NCBI GenBank assembly: GCA_024704765.1 | Contig: JAKMXF010000326.1 | Location: 124,001 to 188,000, forward strand | Length of the DNA stretch: 64,000 nt | From: Oopsacas minuta | Lineage: Eukaryota; Porifera; Hexactinellida; Lyssacinosida; Leucopsacidae | Direction: 5' to 3' | The notes under the pieces: generated by a model | Told to the model about the DNA's origin: nothing | Databases searched by the model: none | What the model saw: the letters and a program-made list of their open reading frames with translations, nothing else | Translations under genes and position numbers: made by a program | Shown: positions 1-12,461 of the stretch, piece after piece | Layout: each line of letters starts with the position of its first letter | Position numbering within the stretch: position 1 is the first letter of the stretch

Positions 1-1011
1 TTGTAATTAGTGCCTAGAAGATGATTGTCAACACATCAAAGCTTTAGAATCGCTTTAAAAGACGAATGTTTCCTTCTTCTTGTCCTCTAACAATAAGATT
101 TCGTTATCTTCATAAATTTTGAAGGAGGTTCATGTGTTCTACACCAAGAAAATCTATATACTTTTAAATTATCTGGTAATCACTCTTATTGCATTGATTG
201 TACAGGCCCTTTCCTAGAAAAGAAATCTATGAGTGTGTATCAGCAAACACAAGCACCAAATATACACAGAAAAATCTCAGATTATAATACAATGGTAATC
301 AATACTGTAACAAACACACCCATTCCACATTCTCTGACGCTAAAATTGAAACAAGTTTATTGTAGTCAGTTATCCAATGGACTTGATCTACTTTAAGATT
401 TGAAATCAGAAATACTTATGGTAACTATTTTGTACCAGTAATCCTACAAAATGGTAATAATAGCGTAATATAATGACAAAAGCAAATAGGTTTGTATTCT
501 ATTACTATACATTGTATTTTATATAGTTCTCACCACGTTGGGTATTTTTAGTCTGTACAGTAATTTGTGATGGTCCATGTCAATATGAGAAAGGTTATCA
601 AGGTCATGACACACCTTCTATTAAATCAGAATTACAGCTAACTAATCCATTACGGACTCCTTCATGAGTATAATAAGGCATCCATTATATACGTTATTGT
701 CACTACAATTATTCAACAATCTATTAAGTCAAGCTTAGGTTGTCTTTCTTGTGAAAGTGTATTATCCACGTTTATTTGTTTTAGATGACAGTAGAAATTG
801 TATGTAGCAACAGAAAGGCTACTGAATAGAGTCCCGCTAATTTTTTAACCTATACAGTGAATACCTGTAGGCGTAATAAATTAATGCTAAATGTATTACT
901 ATGTATATAATACACATATCAAACTTATTATTATTATACGAATTTCTGTATTGATATTCGGAAAAGATACTCTTGAAGAAGAAACAGGATTGTCCTGGTC
1001 ATAAATGAACT
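1..1011. other. No gene seen
   Basis: AT-rich sequence with frequent stops in all frames. I see no coding similarity, RNA gene or repeat end here. The Helitron relic starts immediately to the right. Confidence 0.5.
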
Positions 1012-2216
1012 TTGTATGAACCTAAGCGTGGGCGTTTACTTCGCAAAAAACGAATTTAGGAAGAAGAGCGTCTTAAGAAACAGAGGTATCGACAAGCCAT
1101 TCTGAGATCTTCCAAATCTGATTACAAGACCTCTCAGCGCTTAAAGTATCTGCGATCTCTTCAAGCTAATCTAAGAGAAAGTGTATCTGAGGATCGATCC
1201 GCTAAGCGCAGAGATCTCTACCGTGCCGGTAAAGCTAATCTGGGACAAATTGAATCTGATGATAGATCCGCTGGGCGATTAGAGTACCAGCGAGTTCTTC
1301 ATGCTAATTTCAGAAGCAAAGAGTCTGAGCACGAGCACAATGTTCGTCTGCGGTCTAAGATGAGTTATGCTAAAAGTAAGTGATTAACTTCTAAGAGATT
1401 TCTTAACTTAGATCGATCGCAACTTACATGTAAGGTTAGTGATACTATCGTATCCCAACATTAACTCGATTACATATCCTTTTGCTGTAATTTATGCGCT
1501 GCAGTGTTTTGGCGATATGAAAAACTATCTGCCAGCACTAAGGCATGTATTAAGTTCTCCCTTTGTTGTGGGGTGCGGAGGGTTGTTTTACCCCCTTTAG
1601 ATTCCACATCTGAGCTGCTGACTCACTTAAAGCTTCTGGTTAAAGACCTGGCGAATTCAGGAGTAATACATGTGCCCATAAGACAAGTCTTGTGATTATT
1701 CGTTTAGAGCCAACGGTGATAACGAACTGGGCAACGCTAAGCTTGGTGTCTATTCGCTCAGTATAAATGGGGTAGTACACCATTCAATTGGTAGATTAAT
1801 CCCCGAATTAGGAGAGCCGCCTAAATTCGCTCAAATATATGTCCACGACGGGACCCAAGAAGCTGAGTTAGAAAAGCGTTTGAGACACATGGGCGTACTG
1901 TCTCCCTGAATTGAAGGGAGTACAACAGATGTTAGACGAGGTTAACCCAAATGTTCTTGCTTCAGACATGCTATAGATCATATGTGTAGCATGAATGCAA
2001 TGGATCTAAAACTCACTATACTTTAAGGTGGTATTGGAGATCCATGTACATATTCTGTCCCTTCTGTAATTGAGATTGCAGGTTATTCAGAAACATTGGT
2101 GAACAGAGAGATTATTCTGTATGCCAGACATGGTGGAATCAAAAAGATAACAGAATTAAACGGTTCTTATGAATCATTCCATTATGCATTCCTATTCACA
2201 TTAGAACGAGTGTGAA
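1012..2216 (+). pseudogene. Helitron Rep/helicase N-terminal region, decayed
   Basis: This is a broken copy of the N-terminal part of a Helitron-type Rep/PIF1-helicase protein, the rolling-circle transposition enzyme. Three blocks match the family in the right order. At 1012-1383 a basic coiled stretch with repeated RQA..RSS.S and RA.K.N motifs resembles the repeats that precede this domain. At 1504-1690 a KFSLCCG...VLPPL segment is followed in another frame (1682-1909) by GVYSLSINGVVHHSIGRLIP and PKFAQIYVHD, the hallmark of the Helitron_like_N region. At 2035-2216 the block around PSVIEIAGY, REIILYARHGG and SYESFHY corresponds to the conserved step before the Rep active site. There is an in-frame stop near 1056, further stops near 1381, and frameshifts near 1690, 1910 and 1980. 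No Rep HxH/YxxxY motif or helicase is left. Recognised from memory of the family, not by a search. Confidence 0.7.
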
Positions 2217-2235
2217 GTTAGCTGAATATTTGACC

Positions 2236-2345
2236 AGCAGTACTTCAACCATTAATTTGACTAACTTCTCAACTCAGAATATAAATATTTTTGGGCCATT
2301 CGAAAGAAAAGATACGAACGTTTCTGAAAATGAATTTATGTTTGA
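2236..2345 (+). repeat. Dispersed repeat, copy 1 (second copy near 34936)
   Basis: About 100 bases, including CATTAATTTGAC, CCATTC.AAAGA and GAAAATGAATTT, recur in the same orientation at 34936-35035. The copy abuts the Helitron relic, so it may be part of the same element. Not a gene. Confidence 0.55.
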
Positions 2346-2807
2346 TCTCAGTTGACACAATATGAATTACTTAATAGACTATAGATTATACAAAGTAATT
2401 TCAACTATGTCATAGCATTAGTTTCCATATATTCAAAAATAGATTATATCTAATAAATGTTAGAAATGTCGAATAGAATGGATGATTCAGAATTATTTGC
2501 TAATTTTCAATGAATTAATCAACTAAAGTTAGATGCAACATGAAATACTTGTAATAAGATACATATCCACATGATAATTTCCTCATTTGAAATACAAAAC
2601 AATGTTGCTGGAGAGTAAACCTCTTGAAATAGTCCTTTGGTATTCTATAAATTTTATCGTATATTTCATCCATTCATAAACAAAATCCAATATTTTATCA
2701 CTTTCGTCAAAATTCTTTCACGACTAGACAAATCCTTCCCATTTGTAAATCTACAAATCTAATTCTTATACAAGTATAATTGACTAAAGCATAGCCTTCT
2801 TTATATC
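2346..2807. other. No gene seen
   Basis: AT-rich interval between the Helitron relic and the P-like element. No supported coding or structural feature. Confidence 0.5.
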
Positions 2808-5800
2808 AGGCCTGAAATCAAATGTACAAGGGATGAAGTAGTGTACGATTAAAGATGATCTAGAACTCCTTTTATTCCAATACTTACCTCAATTTATATT
2901 ACCTCACTTAGTAACTATTCCACTCTAGAAATTATTCGCCACAATATGTAACTCTAAATTGATAATGGTATCAAAATGGATAATATTGGTGAATAACAGA
3001 TAATCATGGTGCATGGTAACTGAAGAGAGAATTACTTCAACATAAGGAAATCCTCAAGATATCCAACTTGATTTACTAAACTCTTCCGTCTCTTCTAAGT
3101 AAATCAATGTCAGTGACAATAGGATTCTCCTAGATGATCCTTGCAAAAACATTGCCATCAAGTTGTCTTTGGTTTCAACCGCAGGTAACGTTTTGTCACT
3201 ATTGAGCCGAGTACAATATGAGTGTGATATTTAAGGCCACCGCGGTCGGTTAACTACAAGATCCTAAACTCCGGTTGAGACATTTGGTGAAAAATCTTAA
3301 TAAATTGTCAATAGTTTAAGAGAAACATTGCCTTGTAGAGCATTTATAGGAGCTTATGTAATGCCAACGCAGCAATGAAAGTTAAAGATTGAAGGGTTTG
3401 TGAACTGCACTCAATTGAAGTTAAATCCTCAATTTATTCAAGAAAGGCTCCACATCGACATCATCATTGCCTGTAACATCAGCTGAACAGAATGAATAAA
3501 TTAATGTTTGATTTGAATCTAAGCCAGAGTCCTGTTGACCAACAGAGAACTTCAAGATGTTGATATCTACAGGCGGCGTCAGTTTCAAGGATTTGAAGAT
3601 AAGAAATATGATAGTTTGATCCAGACATCATACGATTGAGGCCAAAATGGTGTTCTAGTGAGTCTGTCTGTAAAAAGGAGCTCAATAAGTAGGTAAAGCC
3701 ACATTCGCCAGTTAGATAGTTTGTAATCTGTGGTAAGATTGTACAAACATGTTGAAGCTTGTAAACGTTTGCTAACTTAACTTTCCCAAGTTGTTTTGCA
3801 AAGCTTGCAAAGCCTCTAACCACAATACAACACAAGCCAAGGATGAAATCGTTCGTCTTAGATTTTAGAGGTCTTGAGATATCGTCATTCAAACGTTGAA
3901 CTTTAAGCGGAGAGTTTATATTGAATAATTTTCAAATTCTATAGAGGATATCAACAAAGTCATGTGTATTGCTTCTGGTTTCCAGGGAACGGAGTTCATT
4001 CTGTAACTTCAAGGCTGCAAGAGTCGATTCGTTGACTACCTTCAAAACTAATTTTACATTCTGGCGTTCAATTGCATAAGGAAAACAAGCTTTGATGCTA
4101 AGTTAGGTGCAAGCTTAGCTAAAGATTCTTTTTCTAAATTGTAAACGAGACAGTTATCACCAAAGGATGTAGAAAAAAATTGATCAGGATATTGACAATA
4201 ATCTAACTTAAAATTCTGAAAGTTTGGAAATGAAAGATTTTGTGAACACATCTTTCTGATTTAACCAGTTATTTCGAATGCTTATTTCAAATGTGTACAA
4301 AGTCAAAGTAAGAAATAGTGTCCTTTCATTTTCAGAAGGGTGTGGTAAATAAGTTTCTAACATTTTAGTTGGAGAGAATAACTTGAATATGTCCACATTC
4401 AAAGGGTGATTAACGGTAGAAATAATCTGTACTTTTAAACCACAAGATTCGATATCCAAAATGCAAGACTTGATGATAGGGAAGAGATATTCAGCAGTTA
4501 TGGACACACAAGGAATTAAACGAGAAACGCAGGACCACTTTTTAAATAACCTAGAGAGCATGATAGTAAACATAATTCTTGTTGAATTTTCAGGTGATAT
4601 GTTTGGACCATAGACTTTCCCACCTTTATAAGAAATATCAGACTTTCATGGATCTCATCCATCTGAACAATCACATCTTCTCTTGATGGGAAATGAAGAT
4701 GTAACTTGGCTGAGATATGCACAAAAGCCGTTTTTTAGACCAAAAGAAGACTATAATTTCTCTAATGTAAGAGATGTGGCAAAGAAATACAACCTAAACT
4801 CCGTAGAATGGTGTAACAAACAGGGAATATGAGATGCGTTTTGATAGCCATTATCTGTGTAATAATATTTACCTCCTTCTCTTCTTGTGAACACAAGCCT
4901 CTAATTGACCAAGAATATATTGTAATCATGGTAATTTCGAACAATTGGACACTTCGCCACCATCCAGTAGATTATATACGGCCTCCCCAATATATTCTTT
5001 TGCTTTAGAGACATGCAGAAGATGTTTTCTTCTCAAGAAAAGTGATACGCTTCTGAATAATCTCTGATAAGAGAGATTCAATTTGTCAAATTTCAGTGAC
5101 AGAGTTAAGCAAGAGAAGAAGTAATTTCCCATAAATATAACCTGCTACAGATAAAAAGCAATTTACCTCAAGGGAAACATCTACACATATGTTATGATCA
5201 TCAATGTTAGCCAGAAAAAACCTTGCACAATTATCTGATGTAATCCATACCAACCAGACAGTAAAGAGTGTAACTAGAGATAATTTCTTTCGCAATTGTT
5301 GCATGCAATCGACACTAAACTACTTTCTCTCATCTTTTGATCTCAGGCTTAGATAGGTTGCTTGATTCAACAAGTCATCCTCTTTGGAGTCAAAAGAAAA
5401 CGTATACGTTTAGTTCCAATTAACGAGGAGAGGGTTGATAAATAATATGGAGGACAGCCTGGAAGTAAAGAAGGAACAGCACCAAATTTTAATATTGGTC
5501 TTCAGCGCGGGGTCATCAGAGAATGAACCATCTCCTCTAGGTACTATGTGGAAATATTCTATATCTTCCTTCTGGAACTGCTCTCACACAAGTACATAGT
5601 CTTAAAGTCAGCGATATTCTCACGATGGGGAGCATTTATCGAAGCGTGTCTTAGCTCAGGAGAACCTTCTTGAAGTTTCAAGACTGGAACATTATCTTCT
5701 GGGGTATAATTTCCCTTACTTACAGGGGCAGATCAATTTGGCATTGATAAAAGCGAATTTAGTGATAAAGTGTTAACCCATAGCATATGTAATGTAATTC

Positions 5801-5952
5801 TAATCAGTAATATCTATTTACCATTGAAAAGGTTGATCTAACAGTGATCTGAAGATATAAGACATGTAAATAATAATATGAGATAGTAGAGTTAATAATA
5901 AATCGTACACCACTTCATCCCTAGTGCAAAATTATTTGTTGATAGCAGGCCT
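2808..5952 (-). mobile_element. P-element-like DNA transposon
   Basis: An element of about 3.1 kb bounded by inverted repeats. The inner arm is strongest: 2827-2850 (CAAGGGATGAAGTAGTGTAC...) matches the reverse complement of 5901-5924 with few mismatches. Similarity continues outward to an AGGCCTG motif at 2808-2814 and 5946-5952. The transposase relic lies between the arms on the minus strand. P elements normally make 8-bp target duplications; I could not see a convincing one, so the outermost ends are uncertain by some bases. Confidence 0.65.
3478..5330 (-). pseudogene. P-element/THAP9-like transposase, decayed
   Basis: Reading from high to low coordinates, the protein appears in pieces in the order of P-element transposases. 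A segment with VIVQMDEIHE (about 4680) matches the first catalytic-region motif. CGLKVQIIST and SIRNNWLNQKD (about 4480-4260) match the conserved core that includes the H..KNIRNNWLN block. ERQNVKLVLKVVNESTLAALK (about 4060-3990, in a frame different from its neighbours) and TDSLEHHFGLNRMMSGSNYH (about 3690-3630) match the C-terminal catalytic region, where relatives read DPLERRF...RQMSGG. Several frameshifts and stops separate these pieces, and no N-terminal THAP zinc finger could be made out, so the copy is not functional. DNA cut-and-paste transposition is the family role. Confidence 0.7.
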
Positions 5953-6026
5953 TATTAGAGTTGGCTATGACTAAGGTTTGTTGTCTATTTTAAAAATGCA
6001 ATATTTTTCGAATAGTACGGCGGAAA

Positions 6027-6525
6027 CAGTGGCGTAACAAACTTTAAATTTGGGGGGGGCAATAAATCTTAGAAAGCAAAATGATCTAGGCAAAATGATC
6101 TAGGAATCAACATTTTCAGATAGAGATTTGAAAAAATAATCTAAATTCATGCTAATAAAAGATAGAAATTGGAATAAATATTCACTGAATCAAAACGTTT
6201 CATTCTTTGGAAAGGTTGTGTTATGCTATAAAAGCCAGCGCGCGATTTATAAATAAAACTAAGTAAATGTTATAGGTATATTAGAAATGAATGAAGGACT
6301 AGTAAAAATCCATGACATTAGACTAGTTTGAAACTTTGAATGTGATGTTTATGGATGGAGAATATAGTAGTGACACATTTATTCAACAAATAATAATTTT
6401 AATGTTCCTATTTGTCATTACTATTCGCTTCGTGGAATAAATCATTTCCCAGAGATGGGGGAGCAAGAATTGTAAAATGGGGGACCAATGCTCCCCCCAG
6501 CCCCCCCCCCACAGTTACGCCTATG
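6027..6525. mobile_element. hAT MITE with perfect 8-bp TSD
   Basis: A non-autonomous hAT element. It starts CAGTGGCGTAAC and ends GTTACGCCTATG (inverted), with G-rich and C-rich subterminal runs. The 8 bases GGCGGAAA occur directly outside both ends (6019-6026 and 6526-6533), an exact hAT-type target duplication. The interior encodes nothing recognisable; the open frames inside are chance. Confidence 0.88.
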
Positions 6526-6533
6526 GGCGGAAA

Positions 6534-7155
6534 GATTATATATTTCGAGATTTCTTCAGGGGGGCGATACTCGAAGAAGGGCTACTTACTATTCGTGAAA
6601 AAGGTATCAAAATTCTGCCCTGTATATCAAAGATTGTATTATTTTCTTCATATTTTAGAATTATACTTTCGTTTCGACCCTCCTTCAATGGAAACAAATA
6701 GTTTCATTACTCCATGTGGAATCAATGTTCCAAAATGGAAACTCATTTCTTCTATTTAAATTATTTACATCTCATCGGAATGCGTGCTAGATTTGTAATA
6801 ATCAGTTGCTATAACAAATGTTAGATTTATCTTGATACGTTTTCTGGTGAATACGGCGAATATAGCAATTATGTTGCTTTTTTAGTTCCGCAAGAGCTTC
6901 AGCTGTTACTTTTGTATATCGAATCCACTTTCAATTTTTACAAAGAGGTTGTGAGTCCATTTCCTGTTGGCCCTAGCGTTAGTGATTCTATTTGAGGTAT
7001 TATTTGTATAAATCTATATGGCTGCAATAATCCGGCTCAATGAAATACATTTATTTGAAATGGAAAATAATTCACACAATATTTGTGTGTTAACCGAGCG
7101 AGTAACCGATCCATCAGTCTGGCCTCAGTCATCAATAGATTTCATGCTCTATAAA
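6534..7155. other. No gene seen
   Basis: AT-rich spacer between two hAT MITEs. Open frames here cross MITE boundaries and have no recognisable protein content. Confidence 0.5.
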
Positions 7156-7490
7156 CAGAGGCGTCGATCTTGGGGGGGCAAGGGGGGCTCTTGCCCCCCT
7201 AATATTTATTTTTGGGGACGAGAGTGTCTTCGCCCCTTAATATTATTTATCATTATTAATTTATCATCATTTTTATTATTGATTAATACTACAACTCTCT
7301 ACAAGTTGTATTATTTTGCAGTTATACAATTATTGCCACAATTTGGCCTCGTATGTATATGAATTTTAAAGGCATAAAACAAATTGTCCAGCTTTCTTCA
7401 CTTTATGTAGACCACCAATTTAGTAATATTATTTAAATTTGTTCGCTAGAGTTTTTGCCCTCCCAATAAATTATGCGATCGACGCCTCTG
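7156..7490. mobile_element. hAT MITE related to the hAT at 14557-19496
   Basis: Terminal repeats CAGAGGCGTCGATC (7156) and GATCGACGCCTCTG (ending 7490) enclose about 335 bp. The left 90 bases (G-run, CAAGGGGG, CGCCCC..TTAATATT) closely follow the left end of the larger hAT at 14557, and the right end follows that element's right end. It therefore looks like a deletion derivative mobilised by that family. No clean 8-bp target duplication is visible. Confidence 0.75.
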
Positions 7491-8170
7491 CATGCATATG
7501 GATGCTCATGATAGGGTTACCTGATATGCCCGGAATATATATTTGATGGTCTAATTATCACTACTTCTTAAATTGTTTTGTCAATAAATTTCCACCCGCA
7601 ATGCGTCAAAGGATTGCACATAGTATTGACTTACATTTCCCGATTTTACAGAATCGGGTCACAAACCTATTTCGAATTGGCATATATTATACATTACCTC
7701 AGATACACTTGGTAAGGATTTTGGTCTGCCTCTTTCAGTATATATAGTACAGCATAGCAATTGCCAATACCTTGCATTATCTCATTTTATCTTAGGTACA
7801 GAAAACAATTTGACATACTAAAGCACAATCTGATAAATCAATTTATCAACTCTCCTCAATATCACTTCGACCTTATGAGGCGATCAGGACGTTTTAATGA
7901 ACACTGATTACATGAACGTTCCGATACCGTCTTTGTATCAAATGAGTTGGGCACAAATATTGAATTAATCATGCTAGGTGCTATCACTGGAGTTGATAAA
8001 TTTGTAACTTATTGTCAAGCTGCTGATTGTGTAAATTGGGATACTTTGTGTTCCGATTTAGAAGGACAAAATAGTCTATACTATATCACACTCTTAGCGG
8101 AAAAGCACGCAGTGAACATTTTGATACTATAAACTTCAAAGATTATGTACAAATAATTACATTTAAAATT
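7491..8170. other. No gene seen
   Basis: AT-rich interval. The short open frame near 7947 has no recognisable protein content. Confidence 0.45.
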
Positions 8171-8380
8171 TTCAACATTTTTACCCGGCCCCAGAAACGC
8201 ATACCACGAATGCATTTATACTCACAAAACAACATCCGACATAATTGCGGAATACGACAAAATATACAGTTATTTAACACTTTTATCGGACCCACAAACA
8301 AATACTACGAATAAAGTTATATTCACAAAACAACATCCAACATAATTGGGCCATATAACTAAATTTACAACAAAAGAACA
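8171..8380 (+). repeat. Two-copy tandem repeat, about 105-bp unit
   Basis: A unit containing ACTCACAAAACAACATCCGA (about 8219) recurs as ATTCACAAAACAACATCCAA (about 8321), with flanking similarity (CGGCCC/CGGACC...ACGAAT). Two diverged copies only. Confidence 0.6.
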
Positions 8381-9189
8381 CACATACCCTCTTACACACC
8401 AGCTTGAGAATCAGATATTCTCGCGATATGCGTTGCGCTGCTTACAAAGAGTTCTGAATGAGAACCTTGTCCATCCCCCAATTTTGGTGGTGAAAGTTTC
8501 ATTCTGTCACGCACGAGAGCTGCTGTAAGTTTCTCTCATATTAAACCAAAATAGTATGTTAGATCGAAACTGTATAGCGCTTAACAAATTGTTGGTTACT
8601 ATTACAAATTACGAAATTACACAAACACCACTTCACATACACAACCTCCTGGTCGTTTTGGGAACAAACTCATGTCAAACTAAATTCAACATCATATATG
8701 TTGACATAATCTATTCAACACGCCTTCATCCTCTCATTAAATCCCAATAACATAATATTTTCTCTAAGACAGAGAATTCAATATTGCAAGAAAGTAAATT
8801 TCAGGTAATTAAATTCAAAAATTATTGTGTTGAGTAATATTATTGTAAAATAACTCTAGATTTGATAGCAAGATAATATAATGCTCTCATTATAGACCCC
8901 AACGACACAGTATTTTCACAAGACAGAAGAATTACAAGAACAACGAAATACATTCCAAGTCAAACACAGATAAGCGCGGAAGGGCCGTATTAGCCAAAAA
9001 TTATTGAACTAACGAGACATTGATGCCTTTTTGGGAAACGTAATTGAGGCGTATCAGCAGATAACAATGGATTTCGATATGTAATATAAAGTATTGCCAG
9101 GAACGTGGTGAATCCGAATTTCACATTTTCAAGTTTCTCATATATGAATACCATATTGTTTATTTTCAAAATTTTTCTGTGGGTCAAGC
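8381..9189. other. No gene seen
   Basis: AT-rich sequence without recognisable coding or repeat ends; the short open frames look random. Confidence 0.45.
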
Positions 9190-9263
9190 CCCCAACCCAC
9201 CATTACTGTGGCGAGCTTCGCACGCTTCGGGCCCCCGTCAAGAAGATCTTGTATCCGCTCCTG
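9190..9263 (-). repeat. Possible solo hAT terminus
   Basis: Read on the minus strand from 9263, the sequence CAGGAGCGGATACAAG followed by a G-rich run resembles the termini of the hAT at 36276-41886 (CAGGCACGGATC). No partner end or target duplication was found, so this may be a truncated element. Confidence 0.35.
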
Positions 9264-10012
9264 TTTAGCTTGAAATATTTCCTTAGACTTAGTCCTGTTG
9301 ACCACTCTTGTGGTATTCATGTCCTATTTGTGTAATTACTACTCCAGAGAGAGTCATATTGACGGATTACCGAAAGAAGAAGTCATACCTATTTAAAATA
9401 GTGCGTGGATTCCAAGTAGTTGGTTGCGGAAAACAGTATGTCAGTACCCAAGAGATGGGCTATCTCTACCATCATTTGGCATTTTAATAGTTGACCGAGT
9501 CCCTAGATCCTTTCCGGAAATGTTACGAACAGTTACACTACTTTAAACAGCTGAAAAGGTATATAATATGGTCTTGTTAATCGCCATAGTTCATCAATTA
9601 TTAAATTCTCATCTACGACCCAATCTATAACAGGAATATTTCAGTTTTCTATATTGGATGACAAAGAATTAACTATAGTAATCGATCTATCACTCGGTAT
9701 CCGAGAAACTTAATGAGGTAGATCTTTTATAGAGGAAAATGGTCAACTTCAAAATTCATTTATGTCCTATGAATTTGATGTACTGCACTCAGAGATGTTA
9801 AGTCCCTACCCTTTAGTTTCGAACCTACTACTGAAAATCATAAATATAGTTGAAAATGTATACTCATGTAGGACTAGAAACCCTGTACTCTTCTTGTCTG
9901 AGCGGACTATTATAATTTTTCAGCTTTTGAACATCAGTACAGGTGAGTCTATGAAGTATCAGATTTACTATATTATCATGTAAATGATAGTATAACGTTT
10001 TATAACATTATA
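9264..10012. other. No gene seen
   Basis: AT-rich spacer up to the TA target of the mariner at 10015. No supported feature. Confidence 0.45.
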
Positions 10013-10014
10013 TA

Positions 10015-11300
10015 CAGGGTGGCCCATAAGTTCTGTCCCACAGATAAAAGGCCATAATTTTGGCAAAACTCAATGAAATTACTTAAAATTTTAACACAAT
10101 AACGCACACATTATTTGGATAATAATTTATTATGCTTATTCAATATATCCACCTTTTTTCTTTATTACAGCCCTAAGTCGTGAAACAACCGCCTCTATTG
10201 CATTCACTTCAAGCAGGTATTATTGATCGCTTCAGGGCCTCCAAATTATTCTGGGATTTACAACGAGCCTTTGTTTGTAATATTGACCAAACTGGGAAGT
10301 CTATAGGGTTAAGATCCAGACTAGATGGGAGTCATGTCTGTTTGGAAATAAAGTCAGGAATTTCGGAGTGAAGCCAGCTTTGAGTGGTATTTGCTGTATG
10401 AGCAGGGGCACTGTCTTGTTGGAACAAAAAGGGTTCATTGTTAAACATCGACTTGCCAAGTTCTTTGACTATATGCTTTAGAGCAAGGTTTTTGTAAGTT
10501 TGAGCATATATTTTTACCCCAGTTAGGATGAAAACTATCGGAGTCCGGCCAAGTGAGGATATTCCAGCCCAAACCATAACATAACATGGTTTTTGTACTC
10601 TTTTACATATCTGTACTCCTCAGGGATGGCAGACGCTGTAAAAGACAATATTCTGTCGTTTTGTTGATTATAAGCTTCCTCTACTATAAATAATATCTCA
10701 TCTGAGAACAGGGCGTGATCAAGACCTTGGATAGCGAACCGGTCAATGAGACCTTTGCTTCTCTTCAGCCTCTTCTCCTTCATTTCCTTTGAAATATAGT
10801 GTACTTTACGTTTTGTAAATGAGAATAAATCCATGTCTCTTTTGACAATTCTTTGGAGGGAAGAATGAGGTACCTTGAGCTCTGAAGCTATTTTTTCACC
10901 GATCGACTGGGATTTCGTCATACACGACCTCTTACGATCTTCCTCACCCCTGTTGTCATTGCAAATGCGGGACGACCAGATCTGGGCTTGTCAGAGACGC
11001 TGCCAGTATCCTTATACCTATTAATGGTACGGTATATAAACTTTCCCCTCGTTTTAGGAATATTGAGAATCTTCAAAATTTCACTTTGATCTTTCCCTTT
11101 TCGAAATAATTCGACAATTGTCACCCTTTCCGTTTCCATCGAGGAATTTGTCTAGATAAAACTATGAGATGTTAAGACCAACAGTTTAGAATATTTATAA
11201 GACTATATAGAAGCATGAAAAGCAAAACCAATTACCTAGCTTTACCATACAATCCATTATCATGTATTAAAATATGGGACAGAACTTATGGGCCACTCTG
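10015..11300 (-). mobile_element. Tc1/mariner element, maT-like (DD37D)
   Basis: A 1286-bp element flanked by TA on both sides (10013-10014, 11301-11302). The terminal repeats CAGGGTGGCCCATAAGTTCT and its inverted partner differ at one base in the first 26. It carries one transposase frame on the minus strand. Confidence 0.9.
10136..11139 (-). pseudogene. maT-like mariner transposase, nearly full length
   Basis: Cut-and-paste transposase of the Tc1/mariner superfamily. The start METERVTIVELF lies at 11139 and the stop after KKKGGYIE at 10136. The N-terminal paired helix-turn-helix is visible (SGRP linker near 10975). The catalytic residues are all present: D in LFSDE (about 10710), D in FQQDSAPAH (about 10420) and D in LNPIDF (about 10295). 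Thirty-seven residues separate the second and third, which defines the DD37D (maT) type. Damage is limited: a frameshift between the first two pieces near 10920, another near 10590, a stop at about 10342 where relatives have Trp, and a frameshift near 10210. The same family occurs at 31033-32339. Confidence 0.85.
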
Positions 11301-11302
11301 TA

Positions 11303-12453
11303 GATTATCGAAATATCACCCCAACGATAGAAAGGATGGGCAAAGGTGTTTGAAAAGTTACCTACTTCATATGATTCACCGCGGAATTGTAACCATGTCT
11401 TGTCGCCACGGTATAAGTTATGGCTTTAAGATACTTAAGTCAGGGGATCAATATTTACCATTTTCAACATCTTGATGAAGTACTTCATCGTTCCACCCAA
11501 ATGCTTAATCTACAATAATGTTATTTACCTTCACAATACAAATTTAATAAGGTAGGCAAGTTGAATATTTTCTATTATTTTTAGGGATCCTCCAAATTTC
11601 CGAAAGTCAACATTTTTGAATGGCATGTTCCATTCTACTAGCAATGAATGTATCCCAGGATACATCCAAACCTGAGAAGTTTTAATTATGAACTCTAAAA
11701 TCTGTACACTGCTATACTCTCTCTTACGACCTATGTCTCCCAGCTGTCTACTATGGAATTAGAAAATAAATATTATAACTCTCTTTTTATTAAACCAGAC
11801 CAACATAGATTCATTGGATAAATTTATATAAATATAATATATGATGCATAATACATTCACTCATTCTAGTTCTATAATTTTAAGGGAACCAGTTATGAAA
11901 AAATAGAGGAGATGTGAGATAGTGCATTGTCCCATGTATTTACTGAAGAATTCGGGCATGTCACATGAAGATAAGAGAAGAATATTAATTTATTTCCTCG
12001 TACTATACATAAGTTGACCCACACCCGTCTGAAGTGTTAGGAATGGGGATACATGCTGTGTAATCAAACATTTAGACTAAAGCGATCACAATTGATTTGA
12101 CCCCACCTACATGAGGAATAATTGATCTTGAGTACAAGAGCTGTGGAAATAGCAGTAGCAAACAATTCGAAACCTGACGGTCCTCCCTGTTATTGAACTT
12201 TTGCCTAACGTATTTGAAACAATATTTCTGAGGGTAAATCTGTGTTAACCGAACATCCACCTGTTCTGTTCTCGTATCAAACAGTAAATCAAATTTATTC
12301 CCAGTACCTTCTTTTCAGTACAGAAACAAATCAATTGTTAAAAACACAATTAAAGGAAAAAGAAAAATCAAGTTTATTGTAATATATTATACATAATGCG
12401 CATGCGGTGAGTTATGCGGAGAATGCGGGAAGCAAATCCGCAATATAATCTTA
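11303..12453. other. No gene seen
   Basis: AT-rich interval between mariner and MITE. Nothing recognisable in either strand. Confidence 0.45.
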
Positions 12454-12461
12454 AATATATA

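Noticed and set aside
6412-6759. 115-codon open frame
   Set aside because: It spans the right end and target duplication of the hAT MITE; Pro/Ser residues come from the C-run.
7018-7362. 114-codon open frame
   Set aside because: It runs through the boundary and G-rich terminus of a MITE and has no recognisable protein content.
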